Assembly (NCBI GenBank): GCA_021777225.1
Contig: JAJYDQ010000035.1
Location: 1-43,144 of the forward strand
Length of the DNA stretch: 43,144 nucleotides
Source: Deltaproteobacteria bacterium
Lineage (GTDB): Bacteria; Desulfobacterota; Desulfomonilia; Desulfomonilales; Desulfomonilaceae
Direction: 5' to 3'
The first letter of the stretch is position 1, and each line of letters opens with the position of its first letter. The translations under genes were made by a program, and so were the position numbers. The notes beneath the pieces were generated by a model. The model worked only from the letters and a program-made list of their open reading frames with translations. It ran no database searches and was not told the origin of the DNA. Shown in pieces: positions 22,772 through 33,097 of this stretch.

Positions 22772-24721
22772 ATGGCGGGTAAAGTCATTGGAATAGATCT
22801 AGGGACCACGAACTCATGTGTCGCGATCCTTGAAAGTGGTGATCCGGTAGTAATCGCAAATTCCGAGGGAGGCCGAACTACTCCTTCAATGGTCGCATTT
22901 ACCGATTCAGGGGAGCGTCTGGTTGGGCAGGTAGCCAAGAGGCAGGCGATAACCAATCCGGAAAACACCCTGTTTGCAATAAAGAGACTTATAGGTCGAA
23001 AATATGAATCCAAGGAAGTGCAAGACGACATCAAGGTTTGCTCTTATAAAATTGTTCGAGCCAAGAATGGAGACGCTTCCGTAGAGGTACGAGGTCGAGA
23101 ATATACTCCGGCGGAGGTTTCTGCCATGATCCTCCAAAAAATGAAAAAGACAGCGGAGGATTACCTTGGGGAGGAGATCAAGGACGCGGTAGTAACGGTT
23201 CCAGCGTATTTTAATGACTCCCAGAGACAGGCCACTAAAGACGCCGGTAGAATCGCAGGACTCAATGTTCTCCGCATCATCAATGAGCCCACCGCGGCTT
23301 CTCTTGCATATGGATTGGACAAGAAAAAAGAGGAGAAGGTAGCGGTCTTTGATTTGGGCGGTGGAACTTTTGACATTTCAGTCCTTGAGATTGGAGATGG
23401 TGTTTTCGAGGTCAAATCTACAAACGGTGATACCCATCTTGGTGGTGAAGATTTTGACCAGCGAGTGATGGGATATTTGGCCACCGAGTTCAAAAAAGAC
23501 CAGGGGATTGATCTTCGAAACGACAAAATGGCGCTCCAGCGTCTGAAAGAAGCCGCTGAAAAAGCTAAAATTGAACTAAGCTCCTCAATGGAAACGGACA
23601 TTAATCTGCCCTTTATAACCGCTGACGCGTCAGGACCCAAGCATCTTACAATGAAGTTAACGAGAGCCAAGCTTGAATTGCTGGTGCAGGACCTGATCGA
23701 GAGGACGGTTGGTCCGTGCAAGGTAGCCATGAAAGACGCCGGTGTAACATCAGATCAAATCAACGAGGTCATTCTGGTTGGTGGAATGACAAGAATGCCG
23801 GCTGTCCAGGCAAAAGTTAAGGAACTTTTCAACAAGGAGCCCCACAAGGGCGTCAATCCGGATGAGGTGGTCGCTATCGGGGCCGCAATCCAGGGAGCTG
23901 TTCTAAAAGGCGATGTAAAAGATGTCCTTTTGCTTGATGTTACTCCTTTATCACTGGGCATCGAGACACTTGGCGGGGTATTTACAAGGCTGATTGAGAA
24001 AAACACCACGATCCCGACCCGAAAGAGCCAGATCTTTTCTACGGCTTCCGACAATCAGCCTTCGGTATCCATCCATGTGCTGCAAGGTGAGCGTGAAATG
24101 GCTGCCAATAACAAAACGCTTGGTCGGTTTGAGCTGGTTGGGATACCACCAGCGCCACGTGGAATGCCGCAAGTTGAAGTTACTTTCGATATAGACGCTA
24201 ACGGAATCGTGCATGTATCGGCGAAAGACCTCGGGACAGGAAAAGAGCAGTCGATTAAGATCACAGCGTCCAGCGGTATGACTGAAGAAGAAATTCAGCG
24301 GATGGTTAAAGACGCAGAGGCCCACGCTGAAGAAGACAGAAACAAACGTGAGCTGATAGACATACGAAACCAGGCGGACTCGACGATTTACATGACTGAA
24401 AAGTCATTGAAAGAATATGGCGACAAAATTGATTCATCCGTAAAAGGCGCTATTGAAGCTGCTATAACCAAAACCAAAACAGCAATGGAAGGGTCGGATG
24501 CCCATGAGATAAAGTCAGCAATGGAAGAGTTGCAACAGGCGTCGCACAAACTGGCGGAAGCGATGTATCAGCAGACGTCCTCATCCACTGGAGCCGGAGA
24601 GGGAACAGGATGTGGGGCTGGTTGTGGTGGAGCAGCCGGCGGGCCATCCCATGCTAGCGCTAAACCAGAGGATGATGTCGTTGACGCTGATTTTGAAGAA
24701 GTTAAAGATGGCAAGAAATAG
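22772..24721 (+). CDS. dnaK: Chaperone protein DnaK (Hsp70)
   Basis: A 649-residue ATP-driven chaperone. The ATPase domain has [14 protein letters not shown] (5-18), [17 protein letters not shown] near 143 and [19 protein letters not shown] near 192. The substrate domain starts after [19 protein letters not shown] near 390. The C-terminal tail is unusual: before the usual acidic end [16 protein letters not shown] it has GCGAGCGG, a close Cys pair not seen in most DnaK tails. The GAGGAGG ribosome site is strong. It is co-transcribed with grpE and ends at a strong terminator. Confidence 0.97.
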   Translation: MAGKVIGIDLGTTNSCVAILESGDPVVIANSEGGRTTPSMVAFTDSGERLVGQVAKRQAITNPENTLFAIKRLIGRKYESKEVQDDIKVCSYKIVRAKNGDASVEVRGREYTPAEVSAMILQKMKKTAEDYLGEEIKDAVVTVPAYFNDSQRQATKDAGRIAGLNVLRIINEPTAASLAYGLDKKKEEKVAVFDLGGGTFDISVLEIGDGVFEVKSTNGDTHLGGEDFDQRVMGYLATEFKKDQGIDLRNDKMALQRLKEAAEKAKIELSSSMETDINLPFITADASGPKHLTMKLTRAKLELLVQDLIERTVGPCKVAMKDAGVTSDQINEVILVGGMTRMPAVQAKVKELFNKEPHKGVNPDEVVAIGAAIQGAVLKGDVKDVLLLDVTPLSLGIETLGGVFTRLIEKNTTIPTRKSQIFSTASDNQPSVSIHVLQGEREMAANNKTLGRFELVGIPPAPRGMPQVEVTFDIDANGIVHVSAKDLGTGKEQSIKITASSGMTEEEIQRMVKDAEAHAEEDRNKRELIDIRNQADSTIYMTEKSLKEYGDKIDSSVKGAIEAAITKTKTAMEGSDAHEIKSAMEELQQASHKLAEAMYQQTSSSTGAGEGTGCGAGCGGAAGGPSHASAKPEDDVVDADFEEVKDGKK

Positions 24722-24747
24722 AAATTAGAATTGTAACTACATCTTGA

Positions 24748-24779
24748 GGGGGCCCTATCATCTGAAGGGCCCCCTTTTT
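24748..24779 (+). terminator. Rho-independent terminator after dnaK
   Basis: GGGGGCCC (24748-24755), an 11-base loop, GGGCCCCC (24767-24774) and TTTTT. A very strong end for grpE-dnaK. Confidence 0.93.
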
Positions 24780-24943
24780 ATTTGTAAACAAATCGCATTT
24801 GATCTTGGCTGGGATCATATGTTATTTTAGAAGGATGTTTTTTGAAGGAATACTTTTGTATAACCCGGTTATCAATAATGAGAAATCAAAAGATCAGATC
24901 TCTTTATTGTTAAGATTATTATTTTGTATTGAGGACCTTTTTT

Positions 24944-26266
24944 ATGGCCGAAATTATGCCTTTTCAGATGGTTCATTATGGGCCTGAATATTCTAACGCT
25001 CTCAATAGCCTTATCACGCCTCCATATGATGTGATATCTCCCGAACAACAGGACTCATTTTATAAATCCCATCCATTTAATGTGATCCGGCTAGTATTGG
25101 GAAAACAGTTTAGCAGCGACACCCCTGAGGACAACCGATATACGAGGGCCTCCAACACTCTTAAAAAATGGATGATCGACAAAGTTCTTGTACGAAAACC
25201 AAAACCGGGCTTCACGCTTTATCAAATGGATTTCAGGGAATCTGACGGGAACTGGAAGCGCATAGATGGCTTTGTCGGGTTGCTAAAGGCTGAAGATTAT
25301 GGCGCAGGCAAAGTGCTTCCTCATGAAAAAACCTATTCAGGTCCCAAAAAGGACCAGTTGAAACTTTTACGCGCATGCCGGGCTAACTTCACGCCTATAC
25401 ACGCCATGTTTAATGACCCGGAGGGAATAGTACTGAAGCTATACGAGAGTCTTCTAAATACTGAACCTGAACAGGAAGTAAGAGATTCTGAGGAAATAAT
25501 CCATCGCACTTGGAGCCTTTGCGAAGAAAACGCTGTTCATGGAATAGTAGAATTTCTCAGAAAGAAGAGCCTCTTTATTGCTGATGGTCATCATCGCTAT
25601 GAAACTGCCTTAGCCTATCGCAGGGAAATGGAGGCTCGAAATCCTTCCACCATCGGTCAACCTGACAATTACATTATGTCATATTTTACTTCCATGTCAC
25701 ATCCTGGACTGACTGTCTTGCCTGCGCACAGGATGTTAAGAGATCTCAAGGATTTCAACAAGGAAGAGTTTCTGCGCAGGATGAGCGACTGTTTCGAAAT
25801 TCATGATTTGGACTACAACATCAGTGATTTAGAAAACGCCTCTAAACGGTTGTCTTCTAAATTACGTGAATTTGCAAAAGTTGGTGGTCATTTTGGAGTG
25901 TTGTTTAATGGCGAACAAAGGTTTCGTTTGATTAGTTTGAGGGACCCGGAAAATTTTTCATCTTTTTTGAGCGCCAATATTCCTGAGTCTTTGATCAATC
26001 TGGATGTCACCATATTTCGGGAATTGATCCTTGGACACTGTTTCGGTTTAGACAAAGAGGATCTTGAAAATCATATAGAATATACCCCGTCGGCCGCTGA
26101 TGCTCTGAAGAAAACCATGCTTGGGGAAATTCAAGTCAGCTTTATTCTAAATCCTACTAGAGTAGATCAAATGACAAAGGTGGCTGAGCTAGGCCAAAAA
26201 CTGCCTCATAAATCTACTTATTTTTATCCTAAAATATCGTCCGGGCTTGTACTGAATGTATTTTGA
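24944..26266 (+). CDS. DUF1015 family protein of unknown function
   Basis: About 440 residues, soluble. The N-terminus LITPPYDVISPEQQDSF and the core FIADGHHRYETALAYRREME with a His-rich DGHHRYETA motif are the DUF1015 signature; LPHEKTYSGPKKDQL near 127 is a further conserved-looking block. The biochemical role is not known to me. ATG 24944 has GAGGACC upstream. It leads a run of same-strand genes (methyltransferase, then alaC-hom-thrC-apgM) with gaps of 60-110 bases, so a link to amino acid metabolism is possible. Confidence 0.85.
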   Translation: MAEIMPFQMVHYGPEYSNALNSLITPPYDVISPEQQDSFYKSHPFNVIRLVLGKQFSSDTPEDNRYTRASNTLKKWMIDKVLVRKPKPGFTLYQMDFRESDGNWKRIDGFVGLLKAEDYGAGKVLPHEKTYSGPKKDQLKLLRACRANFTPIHAMFNDPEGIVLKLYESLLNTEPEQEVRDSEEIIHRTWSLCEENAVHGIVEFLRKKSLFIADGHHRYETALAYRREMEARNPSTIGQPDNYIMSYFTSMSHPGLTVLPAHRMLRDLKDFNKEEFLRRMSDCFEIHDLDYNISDLENASKRLSSKLREFAKVGGHFGVLFNGEQRFRLISLRDPENFSSFLSANIPESLINLDVTIFRELILGHCFGLDKEDLENHIEYTPSAADALKKTMLGEIQVSFILNPTRVDQMTKVAELGQKLPHKSTYFYPKISSGLVLNVF

Positions 26267-26331
26267 TTTCATGAGACTCGTTTGAGGTTTCTTTGACAGG
26301 GCTGAAGGTACATTAGAAAAATTTGGGACTT

Positions 26332-27078
26332 ATGTTGCGGAACCACGCGGAAACAATTGATGGTCTGTTCCGAAACAAGGTTCGAGTGGTTCAGGCGTCC
26401 AAAGGTTACCGAGTATCGGAAGACGCTATCATTCTTACCTGGTTTGCTAAACCAGACACAGGAGATTTTATCCTTGACGCTGGGGCAGGTTGTGGAGTCA
26501 TTGCTTTTGGGTTAACCATAAAGGCCCCGTCCGTAAAAGTTGTAGGTTTGGAAATTCAGGAAGGGCCTGTGGGTAGAGCACAACGCGGGGTGTTGCTGAA
26601 TAATTTGGATTCCAAGGTCTTTATGCTTAGAGGAGATCTTAGAAACGCTGATTTGTTCCTTCGTCAGAGTGTGTTTGATATGGTGGTTTCCAACCCCCCC
26701 TATTACAAATCCGGCTCCGGCAGAGTGAGCCTATTGAGCGAAAAGGCACTCTCAAGACATCAGATAATGATGCCGCTTGCTGACTTGTTTCTCGTGTCCT
26801 CAAAACTCCTAAAGCCGGAAGGAAGACTTTGCCTTATTTATCCAGCAAATGGATCGCAACAGCTTGAACGGGCAGCCACTGTTTTCGGGCTTAAAATGAG
26901 TCGAAGATTGTGGATTTACACTCATGAAACCGCTGAACCGGCGCTTGTTTGCATCGAAGCTCAAAAATCCGACCATAGTAGAAGTTTAGTTGAAGAAAAG
27001 CTTTATCTTTATCATACAAACGGGATAAGGACTCCTCAAGCGGAAGCTATTCTTGCAGGAGAGGATTGGGTGAGTTAA
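26332..27078 (+). CDS. TrmN6-like methyltransferase (N6-adenine, NPPY type)
   Basis: A 248-residue AdoMet-dependent methyltransferase. FILDAGAGCGVIAFGL is the AdoMet loop, VVGLEIQ the acidic strand-2 end, and MVVSNPPYYKSGSGR the NPPY catalytic motif of N6-adenine or N5-Gln enzymes. The opening QASKGYRVSEDAIILTWFA matches the group that includes E. coli TrmN6 (m6A37 of tRNA-Val), so a tRNA substrate is likely. ATG 26332 is preferred over TTG 26323. It sits 65 bases after the DUF1015 gene. Confidence 0.82.
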   Translation: MLRNHAETIDGLFRNKVRVVQASKGYRVSEDAIILTWFAKPDTGDFILDAGAGCGVIAFGLTIKAPSVKVVGLEIQEGPVGRAQRGVLLNNLDSKVFMLRGDLRNADLFLRQSVFDMVVSNPPYYKSGSGRVSLLSEKALSRHQIMMPLADLFLVSSKLLKPEGRLCLIYPANGSQQLERAATVFGLKMSRRLWIYTHETAEPALVCIEAQKSDHSRSLVEEKLYLYHTNGIRTPQAEAILAGEDWVS

Positions 27079-27141
27079 GAAGCGAGATCTATAATATATT
27101 ATGCATTAGACGGAGAATTCCGTGTTTATCAGGAGGCGAAA

Positions 27142-28353
27142 TTGGAAGAGTTCAGTAGAATAAAAAGGCTACCTCCGTATGTTTTTCAGGTGGTTAACGA
27201 ACTGAAGATGAAGCTCAGAAGGGCAGGTGAAGACATAATTGATTTAGGGATGGGCAACCCTGACATACCTACCCCCAATCATATAGTCGATAAGTTAATT
27301 GAGGCTGTACAAAATGGAAGGAATCACAGGTACAGCGCGTCTGCTGGCATACCAAAACTGAGATTGGCGTTCGCTAGTTGGTGGCAAAGGCGATATGGGG
27401 TAGAACTGGACCCTGACAGCGAGGTTGTGGCTACAATGGGCGCTAAAGACGCCTTGGCCCATTTAGTTTTAGCCATAGTCAACCCTGGCGATGTTGTTTT
27501 TGTCCCTTCTCCTACTTACCCGATCCATCCATATTCGGTAGTGATAGCCGGCGGCGATTTACGTCACATACCAATCAGTCCGGACAGGGATTTCTTTGAA
27601 GATTTGAAAGCGGCAGCCCGCCTCACGTGGCCTTTACCCAAAATGCTGATCATTTCGTTCCCTCACAATCCGACCACTATGGTTGTAGATCAGGATTTTT
27701 TCAAACGCATTGTTGATTTCGCTCATGAATATAAAATCATGATTGTTCATGACTTCGCATATGCTGATTTAACTTTTGACGGCTATCAAGCCCCAAGTTT
27801 TCTATCAGTTCCGGGAGCCAAAGAGGTTGGGATTGAAACATTCTCACTTTCCAAGAGTTACTCAATGGCAGGTTGGCGTGTTGGCTGCGCAGCCGGAAAC
27901 CCTCAGATGATTCACGCTCTCAAGCGCCTAAAGAGCTATATTGACTACGGAATGTTTCAGCCTATCCAAATTGCCGCTATCATAGCTTTGAATGATAATC
28001 AGGAATGTGTTTCAGAAATTGTGTCGGAGTACAAAGATCGGAGGGATGCTTTGTGTTCCGGCCTTGTTGACTCTGGCTGGCCTGTTACGGAGCCGAAAGG
28101 GACTATGTTTGTCTGGGCGCAAATCCCGGAACAGTTCAGAAAAATGGGCTCACTAGAGTTCTCAAAACTTATGACAGAGGAAGCAAAGGTGGCGGTTAGC
28201 CCAGGTATTGGCTTTGGGCCTTTTGGAGATGAGCATGTAAGATTTGCCCTGGTTGAAAACCGTATGCGAATTAATCAGGCAATTCGGGGTATTAGGCATT
28301 TTTTGGGGAAACGTGAACTAATTCAGGTGGCTCAACAAATTCCTGCGTCTTAG
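27142..28353 (+). CDS. alaC: Alanine aminotransferase, AlaC type
   Basis: A 403-residue class I PLP aminotransferase closely resembling E. coli Ala[19 protein letters not shown] (6-23), [26 protein letters not shown] and [15 protein letters not shown] with the PLP Lys. The late block [20 protein letters not shown] is also AlaC-like. It would interconvert alanine and pyruvate, although broader specificity (including aspartate-family substrates) cannot be ruled out given that hom follows. The start is TTG 27142, supported by AGGAGG 5 bases upstream. Confidence 0.88.
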   Translation: MEEFSRIKRLPPYVFQVVNELKMKLRRAGEDIIDLGMGNPDIPTPNHIVDKLIEAVQNGRNHRYSASAGIPKLRLAFASWWQRRYGVELDPDSEVVATMGAKDALAHLVLAIVNPGDVVFVPSPTYPIHPYSVVIAGGDLRHIPISPDRDFFEDLKAAARLTWPLPKMLIISFPHNPTTMVVDQDFFKRIVDFAHEYKIMIVHDFAYADLTFDGYQAPSFLSVPGAKEVGIETFSLSKSYSMAGWRVGCAAGNPQMIHALKRLKSYIDYGMFQPIQIAAIIALNDNQECVSEIVSEYKDRRDALCSGLVDSGWPVTEPKGTMFVWAQIPEQFRKMGSLEFSKLMTEEAKVAVSPGIGFGPFGDEHVRFALVENRMRINQAIRGIRHFLGKRELIQVAQQIPAS

Positions 28354-28394
28354 TTTCCATAGAGCGTAATCGTTTTGTTTTCGTGTTTCTCCCG

Positions 28395-28408
28395 GACCTT
28401 TAAAGGTC
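28395..28408. promoter_or_regulatory. 14-bp perfect palindrome upstream of hom
   Basis: GACCTTTAAAGGTC, 57 bases before the hom start in the alaC-hom gap. It could be a repressor operator for the threonine branch. It is flanked by CCCG and AAG without a U-run, so it is not an obvious terminator. Confidence 0.4.
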
Positions 28409-28465
28409 AAGTTCTGGAATAAAAATTTAGGGATTTGGTTAAATTCGTCTTCACAGGGATTTTAT

Positions 28466-29788
28466 ATGGATGAAATTGCGATAGGCCTCATCGGTTTTGG
28501 AACAATCGGCAGTGGTGTAGTCCATATTCTGAAAGAAAATCGGACTATTTTAGAAGCCAGGACCGGCTTTAAAATTAAACTTAAACGGATTGCAGACCTC
28601 GATATAGAGTCGGATCGGGGAGTGGTGTTAGACAAATCCATTCTAACTCGAGATGTTTATGACGTCCTTAGAGACCCGGAGATATCGGTTGTAATCGAAC
28701 TCATGGGTGGATATGAGCCTGCAAGGACGTTCATTATCGAAGCGCTTAAAAATGGGAAATCGGTTGTAACCGCTAACAAAGCTCTACTTGCTGAACATGG
28801 TCTCGAGATCTTCGATATAGCAACGGAGCACAGCGCTGATATAGCCTTTGAAGCAGCGGTTGCCGGCGGGATACCTATTTTAAGGTCGTTCAGGGAAGGA
28901 TTGATCGCAAACAGGTTTGACAAAATCCTAGCCATATTAAATGGCACCTGTAATTTTATTCTTTCCAAGATGACTGAAAATCCAGGCGTACCATTCGAAG
29001 AAGTCCTTAAAAATGCGCAGGAATTAGGATACGCGGAAGCTGACCCTTCTCTTGACATAGGAGGTATGGATTCAGCTCATAAACTGGTCCTTGTTCTTGC
29101 CCTCACTCATGGTATACATGCATCCGTACAAAATATTCATGTTGAAGGAATTACTCAAATCGAACCTTTTGATTTGGTCATGGCGCGTGAATTCTCATAC
29201 AAGATCAAATTACTTGCCCTTATAATACGACATCAGGATAAGGTGGAGGTCAGGTTACATCCGACAATGCTCCCTGAAAGTCATCCACTTGCGCAGGTGG
29301 ATGGTGTTTTTAACGGTATTTTTCTTCGAGGTGAGATGGTAGGGGATCAACTGTTTTATGGTAGAGGAGCGGGACGGGAGCCTACCGCTTCGGCGGTTGT
29401 TGGAGATATCGTTGAATTGATTCGTAGCAAAAGGATTGGGACTTCAGGACGTGTGCCACCCCTTGGATATCCTGGATCTCTGATGTCAGGAGATTCAGTA
29501 ATGGACATGAATGAAGTGGTAACTAATTACTACATTAGAATTCAGGCGGCGGATCGGCCTGGTGTGCTGTCACGCATTTCCGGCATAATGGCTGATCACA
29601 ACATCAGTATTCATTCTGTCGTGCAAAAGCGTCGAGACCGCTCGGGAACCGCTGCGGTCCCTGTGGTGTTCATAACACATTCAGCAAAAGAAGCCGATTT
29701 ACAGCGCGCCAGACAAAAAATAGGGGACCTTGATGTGGTTGACGCATTGCCTACAATAATTAGAATCGAAGATGAGGATTTGGACTGA
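28466..29788 (+). CDS. hom: Homoserine dehydrogenase with C-terminal ACT domain
   Basis: A 440-residue enzyme that reduces aspartate semialdehyde to homoserine. The Rossmann motif is GLIGFGTIGSGVV (7-19). VVTANKALLAEHG, LNGTCNFILSKM and AYAEADPSLDIGGMDSAHK-like blocks form the catalytic domain. The last 85 residues (YYIRIQAADRPGVLSRISGI onward) are an ACT domain, which usually gives feedback inhibition by threonine. It is followed by thrC and the apgM-like gene. Confidence 0.96.
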   Translation: MDEIAIGLIGFGTIGSGVVHILKENRTILEARTGFKIKLKRIADLDIESDRGVVLDKSILTRDVYDVLRDPEISVVIELMGGYEPARTFIIEALKNGKSVVTANKALLAEHGLEIFDIATEHSADIAFEAAVAGGIPILRSFREGLIANRFDKILAILNGTCNFILSKMTENPGVPFEEVLKNAQELGYAEADPSLDIGGMDSAHKLVLVLALTHGIHASVQNIHVEGITQIEPFDLVMAREFSYKIKLLALIIRHQDKVEVRLHPTMLPESHPLAQVDGVFNGIFLRGEMVGDQLFYGRGAGREPTASAVVGDIVELIRSKRIGTSGRVPPLGYPGSLMSGDSVMDMNEVVTNYYIRIQAADRPGVLSRISGIMADHNISIHSVVQKRRDRSGTAAVPVVFITHSAKEADLQRARQKIGDLDVVDALPTIIRIEDEDLD

Positions 29789-29861
29789 AAGATTAATTTT
29801 CCGGGCATTTGTTATGAAATGAAGCATTTCCGGCAAACACCCGAATTGATGGAGATAGATC

Positions 29862-30917
29862 ATGTGGAAAGGTATTATAAGGGAATATCCGGACTTTTTT
29901 AGGTTCTCTGATGACAAAAACGTAATAACAATACATGAAGGAAATACCCCTTTGGTTCAGGCTCCGCGGCTTGCGCAGAAAATAAATCCCAAGATATCAA
30001 TTTTCCTAAAATATGAAGGGCTCAATCCTACGGGTTCATTCAAAGATCGAGGCATGACTATGGCCGTTTCAAGGGCTGTAGAGTCTGGATCCAAAGCCAT
30101 TATATGCGCTTCAACCGGCAACACATCGGCATCTGCCGCAGCTTATGCCGCCAGGGCGGGAATCAAGGCGTTTGTTGTCATCCCTGAAGGGAAAATCGCC
30201 TTGGGGAAACTTGCCCAAGCCATGATTCATGGAGCTACTGTGATCAAAGTTCTCGGAAATTTCGACGACGCTTTGAACATAGTGAAACAGATATCCCAGG
30301 AATATCCTATAACATTGGTAAATTCCCTAAACCCACACAGAATTGAAGGTCAGAAATCTGGGGCTTTTGAAATTTGTGACTCTTTGGTGGGGGGCCCACC
30401 AGACTATCATTCGTTACCAGTTGGGAACGCCGGAAACATTACAGCTTATTGGGCCGGTTACAAAGCTTATTTTGATTACGGGAAAATCAAGAGTTTGCCA
30501 AAGATGATTGGTTTTCAGGCCGAGGGAGCTTCTCCTATAGTTCAGGGAAGGATCTTTGAAAAACCGGAGACGATAGCCACTGCGATAAGGATTGGCAATC
30601 CAGCCTCATGGAAAAAGGCTGAGCAGGCCCGAGACGATTCCGGTGGCCTGATTGACTCGGTGTCGGATGATGAAATATTGGAAGCTTACAAGATGGTTTC
30701 TTCATTAGAAGGCATCTTTTGTGAGCCTGCGTCAGCAGCGTCTATCGCCGGCCTTGTCAAGAAAAGCGCTCAGGGACTGTTTAATGGTGGTGAACGCGTA
30801 GTATGCACACTTACTGGGCACGGCCTTAAAGACCCAGATAATGCCATAAAGGTTTCCAGAGAACCGGTAACATGTGAACCGGAAACAAAGAAGGTGCTAA
30901 ATGTCCTCGGATTCTAA
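29862..30917 (+). CDS. thrC: Threonine synthase
   Basis: A 351-residue PLP enzyme of the short, plant/archaeal-like type, converting O-phosphohomoserine to threonine. The Lys motif NPTGSFKDRGMT (51-62), ASTGNTSASAAAYAARAG (83-100) and the phosphate-binding PVGNAGNITAYWAGYK are clear. GGAG precedes the ATG. It overlaps the next gene by 17 bases, so the two are almost certainly co-translated. Confidence 0.96.
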   Translation: MWKGIIREYPDFFRFSDDKNVITIHEGNTPLVQAPRLAQKINPKISIFLKYEGLNPTGSFKDRGMTMAVSRAVESGSKAIICASTGNTSASAAAYAARAGIKAFVVIPEGKIALGKLAQAMIHGATVIKVLGNFDDALNIVKQISQEYPITLVNSLNPHRIEGQKSGAFEICDSLVGGPPDYHSLPVGNAGNITAYWAGYKAYFDYGKIKSLPKMIGFQAEGASPIVQGRIFEKPETIATAIRIGNPASWKKAEQARDDSGGLIDSVSDDEILEAYKMVSSLEGIFCEPASAASIAGLVKKSAQGLFNGGERVVCTLTGHGLKDPDNAIKVSREPVTCEPETKKVLNVLGF

Positions 30918-32133
30918 TACCAAGTATTTGATTATTGTGCCAGATGGTATGGCTGATACGTTCGATGATTCGCCTGATCCCACCTCGTTGGAATCTTCGA
31001 ACACTCCTTGGATGGATAAAATGGCCTCAACGGGCTCGATTGGAATTTCCAGGACCATCCCTGATAGCCTTGCGCCAGGCAGCGATGTGGCAACTTTGTC
31101 TCTGATGGGATATTCGGCAGAGGATACTTATACGGGACGAGCGCCTTTTGAAGCCGCCTCAATGGGAATTGACCTCAAACCCTCTGATTTGGCGTTTCGC
31201 CTGAACCTTGTCACACTGGAACGTAATTACACGCTAATGGCTGACCACAGCGGTGATCACATTTCGTCACCGGAAGCTAGAGAACTCATAGGCGCACTGG
31301 TCCTGGAAATTGAGTCTCTCGGGTTCAGCGTATATCCAGGGGTTTCTTACAGAAATCTTTTGGTATGGGAAGATGGACCTGATGACATAGTCACTTACCC
31401 GCCTCACGATTTTCCTGGACAGCCTATCACTCGCTACCTGCCCACCGGACCGGAAGCCGGCAGGCTATTGCGTCTGATAGTAAAATCCTGGCGCATCCTG
31501 GATAAACATCCGGTGAACCAGCGACGCCAGAAACGCGGACAGGGACCTGCTAATTCCGTGTGGCCTTGGGGACAGGGTAAACCTCCTCAAATTAGGACAT
31601 TACAGGAAAGATTCGGCTTGACAGGCGCTGTGGTCGCTGCGGTTGACCTTGTACGAGGAATCGGCAAGTATGCGGGCCTGGATGTAATAGACGTCGAAGG
31701 GGCCACAGGATATCTAGACACTAATTATGAGGGAAAAGTTCGAGCCGCGATTGACGCCCTTTCGACCAGGGACTTTGTGTTCCTTCACATTGAAGCTCCG
31801 GACGAAGCTGGACACTCTGGACAAAGAGACCTCAAAATTAAAGCTATCGAGGATTTTGATCAAAGGGTAGTAGGACCAGTGTTAAAAGAACTGAAAGCCT
31901 TCGATAATTGGCGAATATTGCTGGCTCCGGATCATCAAACCCCGGTTTCGAAGAGAGTCCATACACGCGGTCCAATTCCCTTTATGTTCTTGGATTCCCA
32001 ATCATGGAAGGCCGGCAGCGGTTCAGCAGATACAAAGTTTTCAGAAAGACTCGCAGCTAAAACGGGAGTTAAGGAACTCCAAGGTATGAATTTGATTGAA
32101 GTCCTTTTCTGCCGTCGAAACCTTCAAGAATAG
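30901..32133 (+). CDS. ApgM-family (phosphoglycerate mutase-like) protein, probable functional homoserine kinase
   Basis: A 410-residue alkaline-phosphatase-superfamily protein of the archaeal-type cofactor-independent phosphoglycerate mutase family. Metal and active-site motifs are IIVPDGMAD (7-15), PGSDVATLSLMGY (58-70, nucleophile Ser), ADHSGDHISS, HIEAPDEAGHSG and LLAPDHQTPVS. The 17-base overlap with thrC and the position in hom-thrC strongly suggest that it makes O-phosphohomoserine, the step otherwise missing here (no ThrB gene is visible). This family has been annotated as a functional analogue of homoserine kinase in bacteria lacking thrB. A glycolytic mutase role is the alternative. 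Start ATG 30901 follows AAGGTG. Confidence 0.82.
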   Translation: MSSDSNTKYLIIVPDGMADTFDDSPDPTSLESSNTPWMDKMASTGSIGISRTIPDSLAPGSDVATLSLMGYSAEDTYTGRAPFEAASMGIDLKPSDLAFRLNLVTLERNYTLMADHSGDHISSPEARELIGALVLEIESLGFSVYPGVSYRNLLVWEDGPDDIVTYPPHDFPGQPITRYLPTGPEAGRLLRLIVKSWRILDKHPVNQRRQKRGQGPANSVWPWGQGKPPQIRTLQERFGLTGAVVAAVDLVRGIGKYAGLDVIDVEGATGYLDTNYEGKVRAAIDALSTRDFVFLHIEAPDEAGHSGQRDLKIKAIEDFDQRVVGPVLKELKAFDNWRILLAPDHQTPVSKRVHTRGPIPFMFLDSQSWKAGSGSADTKFSERLAAKTGVKELQGMNLIEVLFCRRNLQE

Positions 32134-32267
32134 AATTAGAGCCAATAACCGACTGTATTTTAAATCATGAGGCTTAGTGCGTTTGCTTTTTTTATTTCGA
32201 CATTCGCTATATTAGCTTTTTGTGACTTCAGACCCCCACTAAATCGCCATGATCTTTGGAGGCAACT

Positions 32268-32909
32268 TTAATGAATTACTTTAAAGATACGGTCCCACTT
32301 TATTTTTGCCATGTCTTGAGCTGAATAATAGATTAGAAAGGCCTTACCCTTTACATCTTCTAGCGGTACAAACCCCCAAAAGCGACTGTCATGGCTAAAA
32401 TCCCTGTTGTCCCCCATCACAAAAAGAAACCCCTTGGGGACTTTGATAGGTGGCATATTGTCTCTTGGGTTCAGATCTCCGGGCATAACGACATTACTGT
32501 TGAATCTGGCCTGAGGAGTTACATATTCTTTGCCGTTAATAAAAACCTGTTTATTTTTGATTTCAACCGTGTCTCCACCTATTCCGATTACCCTTTTTAT
32601 AAAATCCTTGGTTCGATCTTCGGGATACACAAATACTATCACGTCGCCTCGCTGAGGCTTAAAAAGGTCGGGAAATCTTTTGTCGGTGAATGGAATTCTA
32701 ACCCCATAAACAAGCTTGTTGACCAGTATGTGGTCACCAATCAGCAGTGTTGGTTCCATTGATCCAGAAGGGATCTTGAAAGCCTGCACGAATACAGCCC
32801 TTATTATTATAGCCAGAATTATGGCTACTACTAGAGCTTCGCTGTATTCTTGAAAAATTGTCCGTTGAGGTTTCTTCTTAGGTTCGAGGACACTTAAAGA
32901 TTGGGCCAT
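32268..32909 (-). CDS. lepB: Signal peptidase I
   Basis: A 213-residue inner membrane serine protease that removes signal peptides. One N-terminal membrane helix (about 24-42) is followed by KIPSGSMEPTLLIGDHILVNK with the catalytic Ser, IKRVIGIGGDTVEIK with the catalytic Lys, and MGDNRDFSHDSRFWG. It is shorter than E. coli LepB and resembles the compact type. It converges with the apgM-like gene and has its own promoter. Confidence 0.95.
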   Translation of the reverse strand: MAQSLSVLEPKKKPQRTIFQEYSEALVVAIILAIIIRAVFVQAFKIPSGSMEPTLLIGDHILVNKLVYGVRIPFTDKRFPDLFKPQRGDVIVFVYPEDRTKDFIKRVIGIGGDTVEIKNKQVFINGKEYVTPQARFNSNVVMPGDLNPRDNMPPIKVPKGFLFVMGDNRDFSHDSRFWGFVPLEDVKGKAFLIYYSAQDMAKIKWDRIFKVIH

Positions 32910-32959
32910 TGTCTTCTCTTTCAGTATTGTTCGCCTTCAATAAAATGGCGCAATTAAGT

Positions 32960-32988
32960 TATATATGACATGGAGCCTCAGGTGTAAA
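32960..32988 (-). promoter_or_regulatory. Promoter of lepB
   Basis: On the minus strand, TTTACA (complement of 32983-32988), a 17-base spacer and TATATA (complement of 32960-32965). The start of transcription would be near 32953, about 44 bases before the ATG. Confidence 0.65.
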
Positions 32989-33097
32989 TGGAAACGGCCC
33001 AGCAATTGTGAGAAAATGGCCTAGCATCATTTCACAGTTCCCAGATTCCTTAATATTACCAGCATGTAATACGTAAAAATATCTTCTTCCCAACCAG

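Noticed and set aside
23161-23730. 189-codon reading frame antisense to dnaK
   Set aside because: A mirror frame of a highly conserved gene with no ribosome site or recognisable protein features.
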